From contig CAJMLN010000021.1 in the NCBI GenBank assembly GCA_905214315.1, positions 1-34,973 on the forward strand: a stretch of 34,973 nt of DNA, given 5' to 3'. Below the pieces are notes generated by a model. The model worked only from the letters and a program-made list of their open reading frames with translations. It was not told where the DNA came from and ran no database searches. This document shows, one piece after another, positions 1-7,962 of the stretch. The stretch is from an uncultured bacterium. Its GTDB lineage: Bacteria; Bacillota; Clostridia; Christensenellales; QALW01. Every line of letters starts with the position of its first letter. Positions within the stretch are counted from its first letter, which is position 1. Position numbers and translations under genes: made by a program.

Positions 1-54
1 ACCTATGACCCTCTGCTTGTAAGGCAGATGCTCTCCCAGCTGAGCTATGCTCCC
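1..54 (-). tRNA. tRNA-Val (anticodon TAC), 3' part cut off by window edge
   Basis: Read on the minus strand, the sequence begins GGGAGCATAGCTCAGCTGGG, a typical acceptor and D-arm. It continues into an anticodon stem CTGC/GCAG around the loop CTTACAA, whose anticodon TAC reads the valine codon GUA. The T-arm and the 3' acceptor strand lie beyond position 1. A strong promoter sits 25 bases upstream. This is a charged-valine adaptor for translation; other tRNAs may follow outside the window. Confidence 0.93.
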
Positions 55-78
55 GAACGCTTTCTTTAAAGCGTGGTT

Positions 79-108
79 ATTATACTATACCGCAAAATCA
101 TTTGTCAA
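79..108 (-). promoter_or_regulatory. Sigma-A type promoter of tRNA-Val
   Basis: On the minus strand there is a TTGACA at 108-103 and a TATAAT at 84-79, separated by 18 bases. Transcription would start near 72, about 18 bases before the tRNA. Both boxes match the consensus perfectly, which fits a stable RNA gene. Confidence 0.8.
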
Positions 109-115
109 CTGTTTT

Positions 116-811
116 TTACGATAGTTTTACCATATCTTTTTTCAGTTTTTTAATAATCCGTTTCTCCAACCGTGATATGTAGGATTGGGAAATTCCCAGT
201 TTATCGGCAACCTCTTTCTGCGTCAACTCGCAGGGGCAGTCGATTCCATAGCGCAATTTAATAATTTCCTGCTCCCGCTGATTTAAATTCTCCAGAACCT
301 TGCGCAGCGCCTTGATGTCGTCGCGCTCATCCATATCCCGATAAACGATATCCGGATCAGTGCCAAGAATATCCGAAAGCAGCAGGGCGTTGCCGTCCCA
401 GTCAACCTTCAGCGGCTCGTCAAAGGATACCTCTCCTTTTATTTTAGAGGTGCGCCGCAGAAACATCAGAATTTCATTTTCAATACAGCGGGAAGCATAC
501 GTCGCCAGCCGGATCTGTTTTTCCGGATCATAGGTATTCACGGCCTTAATAAGACCTATCGCCCCGATGCTGGTAAGGTCCTCCACGGAAACACCGGTAT
601 TTTCAAACTTTTTTGCAATATAAACCACCAGGCGCAGATTATGCTCAATCAGCTTGGATCGCGCGGCGTTGTCACCGTTTTTCAGCCCCTCCAAGGCCTG
701 CGCTTCCTCTTCTCCCTCCAGCGGAGGCGGCAGTGTCTGACTGCCTCCCACATAATATATGCCCTTTTTGCCGAAAAGTTTCCTGATTCGGTCTATCAGT
801 TTTTTTAACAT
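116..811 (-). CDS. sigE: Sporulation sigma factor SigE (pro-sigma-E)
   Basis: This 231-residue protein is the early mother-cell sigma factor of sporulation, made as an inactive precursor. Residues 1-27 form the basic pro-sequence, with the processing region YYVGGSQTLPPPL at 19-31. Sigma region 2 follows (RSKLIEHNLRLVVYIAKKFE, then GLIKAVNTYDPEKQ), then region 4 with a C-terminal helix-turn-helix (TQKEVADKLGISQSYISRLE). I chose the ATG at 811 because it overlaps the spoIIGA stop as TAATG, with AGGGAG upstream; a GTG at 820 is possible. It follows spoIIGA directly, the standard operon of processing protease and substrate. Length and order match the Bacillus and Clostridium locus. Sigma-G usually lies next to this pair, but the tRNA-Val follows here instead. 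Confidence 0.95.
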   Translation of the reverse strand: MLKKLIDRIRKLFGKKGIYYVGGSQTLPPPLEGEEEAQALEGLKNGDNAARSKLIEHNLRLVVYIAKKFENTGVSVEDLTSIGAIGLIKAVNTYDPEKQIRLATYASRCIENEILMFLRRTSKIKGEVSFDEPLKVDWDGNALLLSDILGTDPDIVYRDMDERDDIKALRKVLENLNQREQEIIKLRYGIDCPCELTQKEVADKLGISQSYISRLEKRIIKKLKKDMVKLS

Positions 812-1602
812 TACACACACTCCCTGATAAGATCCGGGTGCAAAAGCGCCCCAAAGCCGTTTTGAAATCCATGATCACAAATCGCTACCACGCACTTTAA
901 ATCTACTGTTTTTTCATCATAAATGACCGTAACCTTTTCCGGCAAAAAGCCGATCAGCGCTCCCTCGTTCCCTACGGAATGAAACGGAATAACCAGCGGC
1001 TTTACTGAAAGCTGCTCCAGGCTTCCAAGAGCCTCGCGGTCTACTAGCACAACAGGAGTATCCTTATAGTACAGAGAATTTCCGCTGTCTACCAACGCCT
1101 TGATTTCCGCCAGTTTTCCCCTGTCGCCAAGAATCAGGCGCGCAGTATGCTCCTTCAGCTTCCGTCTGGCAAAAAAGGCCGATGCACCCTTATACAAAAG
1201 AAGCGCACAGAATGCGGAACACAAAACAAGATAGATTATGACATTATCACTGTAGAGCATCATTCCGGTATCGGCAAACAGCGTCTGCTCCAAGGGCATC
1301 AGGGTCTTGACCACGCCGTACAGCGCACAGGTCAGAAAGAAAGCGGTTACCGTCAGGGAGAGTACCGCCTTTCCCCGCTTTTGCCGAAAACAGATCGCCA
1401 GCATGGCCAGCAGTACCGCAATTTTTAACGCCGTGCTTTGAAACGGCCGCCAAAGCGGCATTACGCAGGCATAAATTCCCCCAAAACCCGCGGCCAGGAA
1501 CGGATGCCTAGCCGGCAGAAGCGTCATTTTTGCGCAGATCAGCAAAATAAAATAATCAACGATAAAATTCTCGATCAGCACAAGCTCCACATAAACGGTC
1601 AT
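811..1602 (-). CDS. spoIIGA: SpoIIGA, sigma-E processing aspartic protease
   Basis: SpoIIGA is a membrane protease that cuts the pro-sequence from pro-sigma-E after a signal from the forespore. The protein of about 263 residues has a hydrophobic N-terminal half with several membrane spans (starting NFIVDYFILLICAKM), then a soluble domain. That domain holds the aspartic protease signature VDSGNSLYYKDTPVVLV, with the catalytic Asp near residue 172. The ATG at 1602 (MTVYVELVLIENF) is preferred over a GTG at 1620 because GAGAGAG lies just before it and family members start close to the first membrane span. It overlaps sigE by one base. No convincing promoter was found in the 130 bases upstream, although Spo0A-type promoters are hard to recognise by eye. 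Confidence 0.93.
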   Translation of the reverse strand: MTVYVELVLIENFIVDYFILLICAKMTLLPARHPFLAAGFGGIYACVMPLWRPFQSTALKIAVLLAMLAICFRQKRGKAVLSLTVTAFFLTCALYGVVKTLMPLEQTLFADTGMMLYSDNVIIYLVLCSAFCALLLYKGASAFFARRKLKEHTARLILGDRGKLAEIKALVDSGNSLYYKDTPVVLVDREALGSLEQLSVKPLVIPFHSVGNEGALIGFLPEKVTVIYDEKTVDLKCVVAICDHGFQNGFGALLHPDLIRECV

Positions 1603-2075
1603 CTCTCTCACATCCTGCACATATTTTATCGTTTTTCTTTTAAAAATAATGTTGTTTTACATAAATAAAAAAGCACTTTTTATATACAAATATGTAAGTT
1701 GTCCGCCGCTGCCGCAAAATAAATATCCATCTGTGAAAACAGGAGCTGCCAAGCGTAAGCGAGGCTGAAGGAGAGAGTCTTACAGCATCCTTTAATTTTT
1801 TCTCTTTCTCTCCCACCGCCAAAACTTGCGTTTTGACATCTCCCCTCAAGGAGAGGTTTTGCATGTTCCAATTTGTCATACAGATTACAAATCTTTCACG
1901 TCATGGCCAATTCCAGCAAAACAAAAAACCGGAGGGAACGTGCACGAAACACACCCGCCCGGTTTTATCAACAAATCAGACGAAACCTATAACCGAACAA
2001 CCTTTTTTCTTCTGCAAAAAATCATACAGCCACGATTCTTTCATTACAAATTTCGTCTTCCCATAGAGCCTGTCT
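1603..2075. repeat. Gene-free stretch with a probable dispersed intergenic repeat (about 1736-1860)
   Basis: No convincing gene is present between spoIIGA and azlD. At 1736-1860 the minus strand carries two segments: CTCTCCTTGAGGGGAGA with AAAACGCAAGTTTTG, then CTCTCCTTCAGCCTCGC with GCTTGGCAGCTCC. These paired CTCTCC/GAGAGG modules with short self-complementary cores (AAAACGCAAGTTTT, AAGCGTAAGCG) look like the short dispersed intergenic elements common in gut Clostridia. Only one copy lies in this window, so repetition is inferred. The rest of the stretch is A+T-rich and unexplained. Confidence 0.4.
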
Positions 2076-2399
2076 TCATACAAAAACCAGCTGTATCAGC
2101 ACCATATAGAGCGCCGTTCCCGCAAAAACGCTCAGCAGCGTACTGCGCTTCCACACGTGCAGCGCCGCCACTGCCGCCGCCGCAATCAGCTCCGGTATGC
2201 CGAAGGGATAGCCGGCGACCGAAACATTTTTAAAGCAATATACCACCAGCATACCGATTACCGCAAAGGGCAGGACCCTTCCTAAATACTGCACCCAGGA
2301 GGGCACTCGGCGGGAAAAAATCAAAAAGGGAAGGAACCGCGTCAAGGCCGTCACCGCCGCCATGATCAGCACAAAGCCCCACATATATCCGTTGTTCAT
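2076..2399 (-). CDS. azlD: AzlD family branched-chain amino acid exporter small subunit
   Basis: A 107-residue, very hydrophobic protein with about four membrane spans and the motif ALTRFLPFLIF near residue 18, typical of AzlD. It is the small partner of AzlC (YgaH/YgaZ in E. coli), which together export branched-chain amino acids across the plasma membrane. The start ATG overlaps the azlC stop as ATGA, so the two are translationally coupled. A longer C-terminal span ending ALYMVLIQLVFV completes the protein. Substrate specificity is inferred from the family. The pair lies 15 kb from the putative branched-chain or aromatic amino acid route in this window, and no regulatory link is visible. 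Confidence 0.85.
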   Translation of the reverse strand: MNNGYMWGFVLIMAAVTALTRFLPFLIFSRRVPSWVQYLGRVLPFAVIGMLVVYCFKNVSVAGYPFGIPELIAAAAVAALHVWKRSTLLSVFAGTALYMVLIQLVFV

Positions 2400-3085
2400 T
2401 TTTGTTCCCCCTTAAGCGCCTTCTTAAAGACCAGAAGCAGAAACGCAATCAGCACCAGAGAGGGAATCATAAACCGGTCGGCGCCGAAGATCAGCAGGCA
2501 AACAACCGATACGGCAATGCCTAAAAGAGACACCGCGTGCTCCTTTGCCGTGAGCCACTGCTCTATAAAAATAACCAGAAACAGCGCCGTCATGGAAAAA
2601 TCAACGCCGCGCATATACTGCTGCGGTATCCATCCGCCCAGCACCGCACCCATACAGCTGCCGGCAATCCAATACGCATGATTCAGCAGGGAAATAAACA
2701 AATACGCCCATTTTTTGGAGATTCCCTCGGGCAGCTCCTGCGTACAGAGCAGAGAATAGGTTTCGTCCGTAAGGCCAAAGATCAAAAACGGCTTTGCCAT
2801 TCCCGTGCCTTTGTACTTATCCAGCATAGAAACGCTGTAGAACAAATGCCGGGTGTTGACCGCAAGCGTCATCAACGCAGTATGCAGCAAGGACGCCCCC
2901 GCACTTAGCAAATCAACCGCTACATACTGCATAGAGCCGGCATATACGATACTGCTCATTAAAAGCGCCCAGCCTAACCCGTAGCCGGCATTTTTTAAAA
3001 GAACTCCAAAGCCAATGCCCAAAACAATATAGCCCGCCATAACCGGCAGTGTTTTAGGCAGTGCGTAACAAAAAGCTTTTTTCAT
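2396..3085 (-). CDS. azlC: AzlC family branched-chain amino acid permease large subunit
   Basis: This 229-residue integral membrane protein is the large subunit of the AzlCD exporter. It starts MKKAFCYALPKTLPVMAGYI. It carries family segments such as YAGSMQYVAVDLLSAGASLL near residue 50 and LAVNTRHLFYSVSMLDKY near residue 75, followed by FGLTDETYSLLC, all characteristic of AzlC/YgaZ. It forms a two-gene operon with azlD (4-base overlap). A weak purine-rich ribosome site (GGTGGG) precedes the ATG. A possible promoter, TTTACT-16-TATAAC, lies about 50-80 bases upstream on the minus strand, but it is too weak to list separately. Confidence 0.9.
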   Translation of the reverse strand: MKKAFCYALPKTLPVMAGYIVLGIGFGVLLKNAGYGLGWALLMSSIVYAGSMQYVAVDLLSAGASLLHTALMTLAVNTRHLFYSVSMLDKYKGTGMAKPFLIFGLTDETYSLLCTQELPEGISKKWAYLFISLLNHAYWIAGSCMGAVLGGWIPQQYMRGVDFSMTALFLVIFIEQWLTAKEHAVSLLGIAVSVVCLLIFGADRFMIPSLVLIAFLLLVFKKALKGEQK

Positions 3086-3305
3086 AAACCCACCACAGTC
3101 TCAAAAATATGCACATATATTCATTTTATCATGTTATAAAAAGAACCTGATTACAGTAAAATTGCCCCGTAATGTTTACGCCGCACTTTTGGCGGGCGCA
3201 GAAAGAAGAAAATTTTAAAACCGCTCCGGGCTTTTTTGCGCGCGCAGCGGTTTTCCGCTGTCAAAAAAAGCATCTGTTCTCTTTAAAACAGCACCTTCGA
3301 ATAAG

Positions 3306-5327
3306 CTACCCTCTTTGAAAAGACACGCGCTCTGCTGCCGGCAGTTTTAATATCCGTCCTTTTTCCCAGACGGCAATGATCTCGCCGCAGGCACACTCCC
3401 AGCCCTCCGGGCAATGCACATAAACGTTGCCCGCTGCATTTTCCAGGCGAAGCTCTGTGCCCGTCCAGGCGGCATTTACCGTTTTCATTCCCATATAAAA
3501 GTTTGCGTCGGCGCACAAAAACTGCGGAATCTCCGAGACGTTTTTCAAATACAGCGCCCGCACGCTGTGCGGCGCCATTGCCGTAAGCGGTATTTCCCCC
3601 TCAAACCGGCCCAAGAATTCCTTGCTCCAGCAGTCGAAAGCAAAAACCGGGCCATCCAGCCGCACGGCTTTATCCGCCGGTTCCTCCGTCCAGTTAAATA
3701 CCGCCGCAATACGCGCATCGCCGCAGGTCACATTCACCCTGCTGCACAGCGGATATTCAAAAAATTCCTCCGGCACCAGTCCCACGCCGATCGGCGGCAA
3801 AACCTGCCGGATAAGCTCCTTGCGCTCATCGCTGAGCCGCTCGAGCTCTTCATTGATCAATACCGGGCCGCCGCTCATGGCAACAACCGTAACCCAAACC
3901 CGCACTTCCTCCAGCGTGGGACGGAAATCGTCGTCCTTTTCGCCCAAAAAATCCCTGACCAGAAGGGCGTCGGGATCGTTGATAAACACCCTATTATGAT
4001 AATAGCTGCGCAGAAAAATATTCTGTGCATTTTTCACGATCAGCGTCCAATAACCGGGATGCTCAAAGCTGCCTTTGCACCAGGTAATATCCTGCGAAGC
4101 CCGAATAGAATCAAACACGCCCACCGCCTCAGTGATCGGCGCGCCGCAGGCTAAAAGATACGCGTCGTCCCCCACGGTGCGGCGGATTTGCCGGACGGCA
4201 TTTTTGTAGACCGCAACGCAGTAATCGTTCGCATAGGTTACTACATCGTCCCCGGCAGTGGCCCGCAGCAGCGACCGCACCAGAAAGTCGATTTTAAAAT
4301 ACCGGCAATTAAAATTTTCAACAGCGTTCCGAAAGGACTCTTCAATATGCGCCAGCACCTCCGCCTTTTCCAGATCCAGCGGATACACAGAGCCGTCGCC
4401 CTCGCTGGCAAGGACTTCATTTCCGCCGAACGCCCGCTTGATTTCATCGCCGTAGAAGATGTTATAATCATAATGCCGTTTAAAAAAGCTGCCGGTATTG
4501 ACCATAAGCGTAGGCGCAAACCAAAGTCCCAGCCGTTGGCCGGCGCCGCTTATTTTTTGGCTGAGCGCCTGTATGCCGCCGCCAAAGGTCTTTTCATTGG
4601 CCGTCCAGTCCGCGCTGAAGGTGGACTCCCTCTGCCAGCCGTCGTCAATCTGCATCAAATCCGCCCCTAAAGCTGAAAATTCGCGCTTCATATTTTCACT
4701 TTGAAGCAGCACCCTGTCCTCGGTCACGTCTCCGTAATAGCACGACCAGGAGGACCAGCCGCTGTCTATGCGCCCGGGCAGGACGATATGATGCTTCCGC
4801 GCCATAAACGACGCGTATGCCGCAAAGAACGCGCCGCCCTCCAGCTGCTCGTCTAAAACAAACTGCTCCAGCCTGTATTCCTCACCCGGCACCAGGGGCT
4901 TGTCCTCCATATAGTACCGAAGAACCGTGCCCTTCCGGGTACTGATAAAGCGCGTCAAAAAGCGCTCCGCCGTAGTCACAGCCAGGTTAAAGCATTGCCC
5001 TGTTTCATTTCGGTACATCAGCAGATCTCTGGAAACGATTTCCTCTGCGCCGATTTGGGTGATAAAGGCAAAATCGTTGGTACAAAAGCCGTTATTAAAA
5101 AACAGGAGCTCTTCGCGGCAAAAGGCTTCCGAAAAAGAAAATGCAATATCTATTCTGTTCAGCGGCACCGCCTCGTGCGCCTGAAGCCGCAGGGTGTATT
5201 CCGTTCCGCAGGGGACCGCTTTCCGTTCCACCTTTAAAAGAAACGCGCCGCAGTCCGCTTCCTGCTCATCGTTAAGCAAATACTTTTTATCATCTGCCCA
5301 AACAGCTATTTGATTGATATTTTTCAT
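3306..5327 (-). CDS. GH36-family alpha-galactosidase
   Basis: A cytoplasmic 673-residue glycoside hydrolase, probably releasing alpha-galactose from melibiose or raffinose-type sugars. The N-terminal third is a beta-rich domain. The TIM barrel starts near IDSGWSSWSCYYGD and includes GADLMQIDDGWQ. The expected nucleophile is Asp347 in FKIDF, and the acid/base is Asp413 in IRASQDITW. A C-terminal beta domain follows. The ATG at 5327 is preferred over an in-frame start at 5426 because AAAGGAG precedes it and a strong promoter lies at 5376-5404, downstream of the earlier start. There is no signal peptide. It stands alone on its strand, with no sugar transporter beside it, and diverges from an aminotransferase gene. 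Linkage specificity is not certain from motifs alone. Confidence 0.85.
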   Translation of the reverse strand: MKNINQIAVWADDKKYLLNDEQEADCGAFLLKVERKAVPCGTEYTLRLQAHEAVPLNRIDIAFSFSEAFCREELLFFNNGFCTNDFAFITQIGAEEIVSRDLLMYRNETGQCFNLAVTTAERFLTRFISTRKGTVLRYYMEDKPLVPGEEYRLEQFVLDEQLEGGAFFAAYASFMARKHHIVLPGRIDSGWSSWSCYYGDVTEDRVLLQSENMKREFSALGADLMQIDDGWQRESTFSADWTANEKTFGGGIQALSQKISGAGQRLGLWFAPTLMVNTGSFFKRHYDYNIFYGDEIKRAFGGNEVLASEGDGSVYPLDLEKAEVLAHIEESFRNAVENFNCRYFKIDFLVRSLLRATAGDDVVTYANDYCVAVYKNAVRQIRRTVGDDAYLLACGAPITEAVGVFDSIRASQDITWCKGSFEHPGYWTLIVKNAQNIFLRSYYHNRVFINDPDALLVRDFLGEKDDDFRPTLEEVRVWVTVVAMSGGPVLINEELERLSDERKELIRQVLPPIGVGLVPEEFFEYPLCSRVNVTCGDARIAAVFNWTEEPADKAVRLDGPVFAFDCWSKEFLGRFEGEIPLTAMAPHSVRALYLKNVSEIPQFLCADANFYMGMKTVNAAWTGTELRLENAAGNVYVHCPEGWECACGEIIAVWEKGRILKLPAAERVSFQRG

Positions 5328-5375
5328 AAAAAATTCTCCTTTGCCAGCCATATTCACGGCACAAATATCAAGTAA

Positions 5376-5404
5376 TTTATACACGATTCTTCCGGCCGTG
5401 TCAA
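5376..5404 (-). promoter_or_regulatory. Promoter of the GH36 gene
   Basis: On the minus strand TTGACA (5404-5399) and TATAAA (5381-5376) are spaced by 17 bases. The predicted start of transcription, near 5369, lies about 40 bases before the ATG at 5327. This decides the translation start. It stands back to back with the aminotransferase promoter, the two -35 boxes being 34 bases apart. Confidence 0.7.
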
Positions 5405-5438
5405 CCAGATTTTCAGCCCCGGCCAAGCAATTCCGCGT

Positions 5439-5467
5439 TTGACGCAGCGGCCGTTGTGTGCTATACT
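5439..5467 (+). promoter_or_regulatory. Promoter of the aminotransferase gene
   Basis: TTGACG at 5439-5444 and TATACT at 5462-5467, with a 17-base spacer. Transcription would start near 5474, which rules out the upstream in-frame start at 5439 and supports the ATG at 5502. Confidence 0.7.
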
Positions 5468-5501
5468 GTTTTTATTATTATGGATTTGCAGGAATACACC
5501 T

Positions 5502-6680
5502 ATGAACTATGAATTTTCAAACCGACTGAACCACTTTGAAACCGGCATTTTTGCACAGCTGACAATCAAGCGCAACGAGCTTCTGGCAAAGAATAAAAAA
5601 GTGTACAACCTCTATGTAGGCACGCCTGATTTTCCCCCGCCGCCCCATGTGCTGGAGGCGGTATCCGAAGCGGCAAAAATTCCGGAAAACTTTAAATATG
5701 CCCTGATCGACAGTGAGCCTCTTTTAGAAGCCGTGGCCGGTTATTATAAAAAACGATACGGCGTTACCGTGGAAAAGGAAGAAATCACCTCGGTAAATGG
5801 CTCCCAGGACGGCATCGGCCATCTGGGCCTCGCGCTGTGCAGCAGCGGCGACACCGTATTGCTTCCCGATCCGGGCTATCCCGTATTTGAAGCCGGCGCC
5901 TATTTAGGCGGCGGAGATGTCGTGTACTATCCGCTTTTAAAGGAAAACGCCTTTCTGCCGGAGCTTTCCGCTGTTCCGGAGGAAACGCTTTACCGCACAA
6001 AATATATGCTGGTTTCCTATCCCTCCAATCCCTGCGGTGCGGCAGCCCCCAGGGAAACCTATGCAGAGCTGATTGCATATGCAAAAAAGTATAATTTCTA
6101 TTTAATCAATGATAACGCCTACAGCGACATCATCTTTGACGGATTGGAGGGCTTCTCGTTCCTCTCCCTGCCCGGAGCCAAGGAGGTGGGCATTGAATTT
6201 TTCTCCCTCTCAAAATCCTTTAACACCACGGGAGCGAGAATCTCCTTTGCCGTGGGCAACAAAAAAATCGTTGACGCGCTAAAGGTCATCCGCTCGCAAT
6301 ACGATTTTGGTATGTTCCTGCCCATTCAATACGGTGCCATTGCCGCCCTTACCGGCCCCACGGATTCTGTAAAAGCCCAGTGCGCCGAATATCAGCGCCG
6401 CCGGGACGCTCTGTGCGGCGGACTCCGGCGCATCGGCTGGAACGTGCCGGATTCCAGGGGAACGATGTTCGTGTGGGCGCCCATCCCGCCCAATTTTAAA
6501 AGCTCCATGGAGTTCTGGAACGCGCTGGTGGAAAAAACAGGCGTCATTTGTACACCCGGCAACGCCTTCGGTCCCATGGGGGAAGGCTATGTGCGCTTTG
6601 CACTGGTTCTGCCTGCCGAAGAGCTTTCCGAAATTGTAGCCGTAATTGATAAAAGCGGTATTTTAAAAGACTGCTCCTGA
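5502..6680 (+). CDS. Class I/II PLP-dependent aminotransferase (DapL/AspC-like)
   Basis: A 392-residue fold-type I aminotransferase. It shows the N-terminal YVGTPDFPPPPHV region, the substrate-site SYPSNPCGA, the cofactor-contacting NDNAYSDI, and the PLP lysine K238 in SLSKSFNTTGAR with the downstream arginine. The C-terminal region has VWAPIP and GEGYVRFAL. This layout resembles the group that holds LL-diaminopimelate, aspartate and methionine aminotransferases, but the amino donor cannot be named. The ATG at 5502, with GCAGGAA upstream, is chosen over 5439 because the promoter overlaps the earlier start. It is monocistronic, ending at a hairpin terminator. The PLP requirement fits the pyridoxal kinase gene elsewhere in the window, but that is only a general link. 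Confidence 0.88.
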   Translation: MNYEFSNRLNHFETGIFAQLTIKRNELLAKNKKVYNLYVGTPDFPPPPHVLEAVSEAAKIPENFKYALIDSEPLLEAVAGYYKKRYGVTVEKEEITSVNGSQDGIGHLGLALCSSGDTVLLPDPGYPVFEAGAYLGGGDVVYYPLLKENAFLPELSAVPEETLYRTKYMLVSYPSNPCGAAAPRETYAELIAYAKKYNFYLINDNAYSDIIFDGLEGFSFLSLPGAKEVGIEFFSLSKSFNTTGARISFAVGNKKIVDALKVIRSQYDFGMFLPIQYGAIAALTGPTDSVKAQCAEYQRRRDALCGGLRRIGWNVPDSRGTMFVWAPIPPNFKSSMEFWNALVEKTGVICTPGNAFGPMGEGYVRFALVLPAEELSEIVAVIDKSGILKDCS

Positions 6681-6700
6681 AAAGTTTTTTACAGCAAAAA

Positions 6701-6729
6701 AGAGACAATATACGTTGTCTCTTTTTTTC
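6701..6729. terminator. Bidirectional terminator between aminotransferase and isomerase genes
   Basis: AGAGACAA (6701-6708) pairs with TTGTCTCT (6715-6722) around the loop TATACG. It is flanked by an A-run on the left and a T-run on the right, so it can serve both convergent genes. Confidence 0.8.
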
Positions 6730-6774
6730 CTTCCCGCGCCGGCGGATTTTACAGTGCACCGATACAGGAAAGCA

Positions 6775-7638
6775 TCAAAGTGCTTCAAACATATCCGCAA
6801 GCTTTCTTGCACTGCTATGCAGCGCCTGAATCCCCTCAAAGATATTGTCCGCACCGTACGCATTTAAATAGGAATCCGCCTCCAGTGTAAAATATCCCCC
6901 ATAGCCGATTTCCTTTAACGCCCGCACCACTGCGTTAAAATCAATTGCCATGGAAAACGGAATTTGATGGGAATCATGCCATCGGTCGTTATCATGCAAA
7001 TGCAGTGCCTGCAAACGCCCCTTCAGCGCGCGGATCATTTCCGCGGCGCCCGAGCCCGAGCCGCGCATTTCTGCATGCCCGATGTCCAGGCAGGCAACAA
7101 AAAAATCATCGTTTACGGCCTCCAGATGTTCTGTAAAGCTTTGGGAGGTTGCACAGGCCGCAAAGGAAGATTCATCCTTTTGGGTATTCCAATTATACAT
7201 ATTTTCAGCAGCAATCTTCACGCCGCATTCCTTTGCAAAGGGAAGCAGCTCCCGGTACATTTCAGCATTCTGCTGTGCCGATTGATTGTTATCGGGATGA
7301 ATCACGCAAATCCGGCCGCCCGCCTCGGCCGTACATTCGATAGCCCTCTTAAAATAAGAGCGGATTTCCGCACAGGAGCTGGGAAACGGAGCATGGGATT
7401 GGTTGCAGACGATTCCGTTATCCAGACCGATCTGTTTTAATTTTCTGGCAAACGCCAGATACTGCCGCAATACCAGGGGATGATTATTTTCAAGCAGTGT
7501 CCGCGTTCCCCAATCATATTTACACATCGCAAACATGGAAAAATCCCAGGCGTCAAATCCGGCCTGTGCCAGATACCGCAGGGTCTGTTCCTCACCGATT
7601 TTTTTTGCGGGCGAACCTATTTCCGTAGATATTTTCAT
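6775..7638 (-). CDS. Sugar phosphate isomerase/epimerase family protein (TIM barrel)
   Basis: A 287-residue protein of the xylose isomerase-like TIM-barrel family. Recognisable elements are FDAWDFSMF near residue 30, VIHPDNN near the middle, IAAENMYNW, the metal-site segment CLDIGHAEM, LHLHDNDRWHDSHQIPFSMA and the C-terminal GYFTLEAD. The glutamate, aspartate and histidines in these segments are the usual divalent-metal ligands. The ATG at 7638 is chosen because AAAGGGAG lies just upstream; the in-frame start at 7686 has no ribosome site. Substrate is unknown. The neighbour rhaB suggests sugar catabolism, but about 320 bases and a terminator separate the two, so co-transcription is unlikely. 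No signal peptide. Confidence 0.8.
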   Translation of the reverse strand: MKISTEIGSPAKKIGEEQTLRYLAQAGFDAWDFSMFAMCKYDWGTRTLLENNHPLVLRQYLAFARKLKQIGLDNGIVCNQSHAPFPSSCAEIRSYFKRAIECTAEAGGRICVIHPDNNQSAQQNAEMYRELLPFAKECGVKIAAENMYNWNTQKDESSFAACATSQSFTEHLEAVNDDFFVACLDIGHAEMRGSGSGAAEMIRALKGRLQALHLHDNDRWHDSHQIPFSMAIDFNAVVRALKEIGYGGYFTLEADSYLNAYGADNIFEGIQALHSSARKLADMFEAL

Positions 7639-7927
7639 AAAAAATCTCCCTTTCAAGGATAAATAAAAGCAGCCTCTTTCCGGCAAAGCTTTGTTCTTTT
7701 TTGTATATCATTTTTTCATTCGCTTTGCGCCGGCGGCTTTCCCGTGCAGGGAAATGAAATTTCATCCCTGCAGCGGTACCGTAAGACCGCGCTTTTGCAG
7801 CATCCCGGCACATAACAGCTTAAAGACATCTTCTGTTCTGTTGGTCGACTGGTTACAGAAGCAAACGCTGCCCTATCTCCGTTTTTTCCGGTATAAAACG
7901 CTGCGGTATAATAGAGAAAAAAACTAC
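7639..7927. other. Intergenic stretch without a supported gene
   Basis: The stretch of about 320 bases between the isomerase gene and rhaB (ending in the rhaB terminator) holds no supported gene. On the minus strand at about 7766-7873 one frame reads CNQSTNRTEDVFKLLCAGML and ends LTVPLQG-stop, with a stop codon shortly upstream and no start codon. It could be the tail of a decayed gene. Other open frames here have no ribosome site. The leader of the isomerase gene must also lie here, but no clear promoter was found. Confidence 0.3.
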
Positions 7928-7952
7928 AAAACCGGGAGAAAATCCCGGTTTT
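7928..7952 (-). terminator. Terminator after rhaB
   Basis: A 10-base-pair hairpin, AAAACCGGGA (7928-7937) with TCCCGGTTTT (7943-7952). On the minus strand it is followed by TTTTG and, slightly later, a longer T-run. It lies 10 bases after the rhaB stop. Confidence 0.75.
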
Positions 7953-7962
7953 ACGCAGTCAT

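Noticed and set aside
3231..3300. Hairpins such as AGCGG-TTTT-CCGCT after the GH36 gene as a terminator
   Set aside because: A stem is present, but no T-run follows it on the strand that needs it, and the alternative CTGTT/AACAG stem is too short to call.
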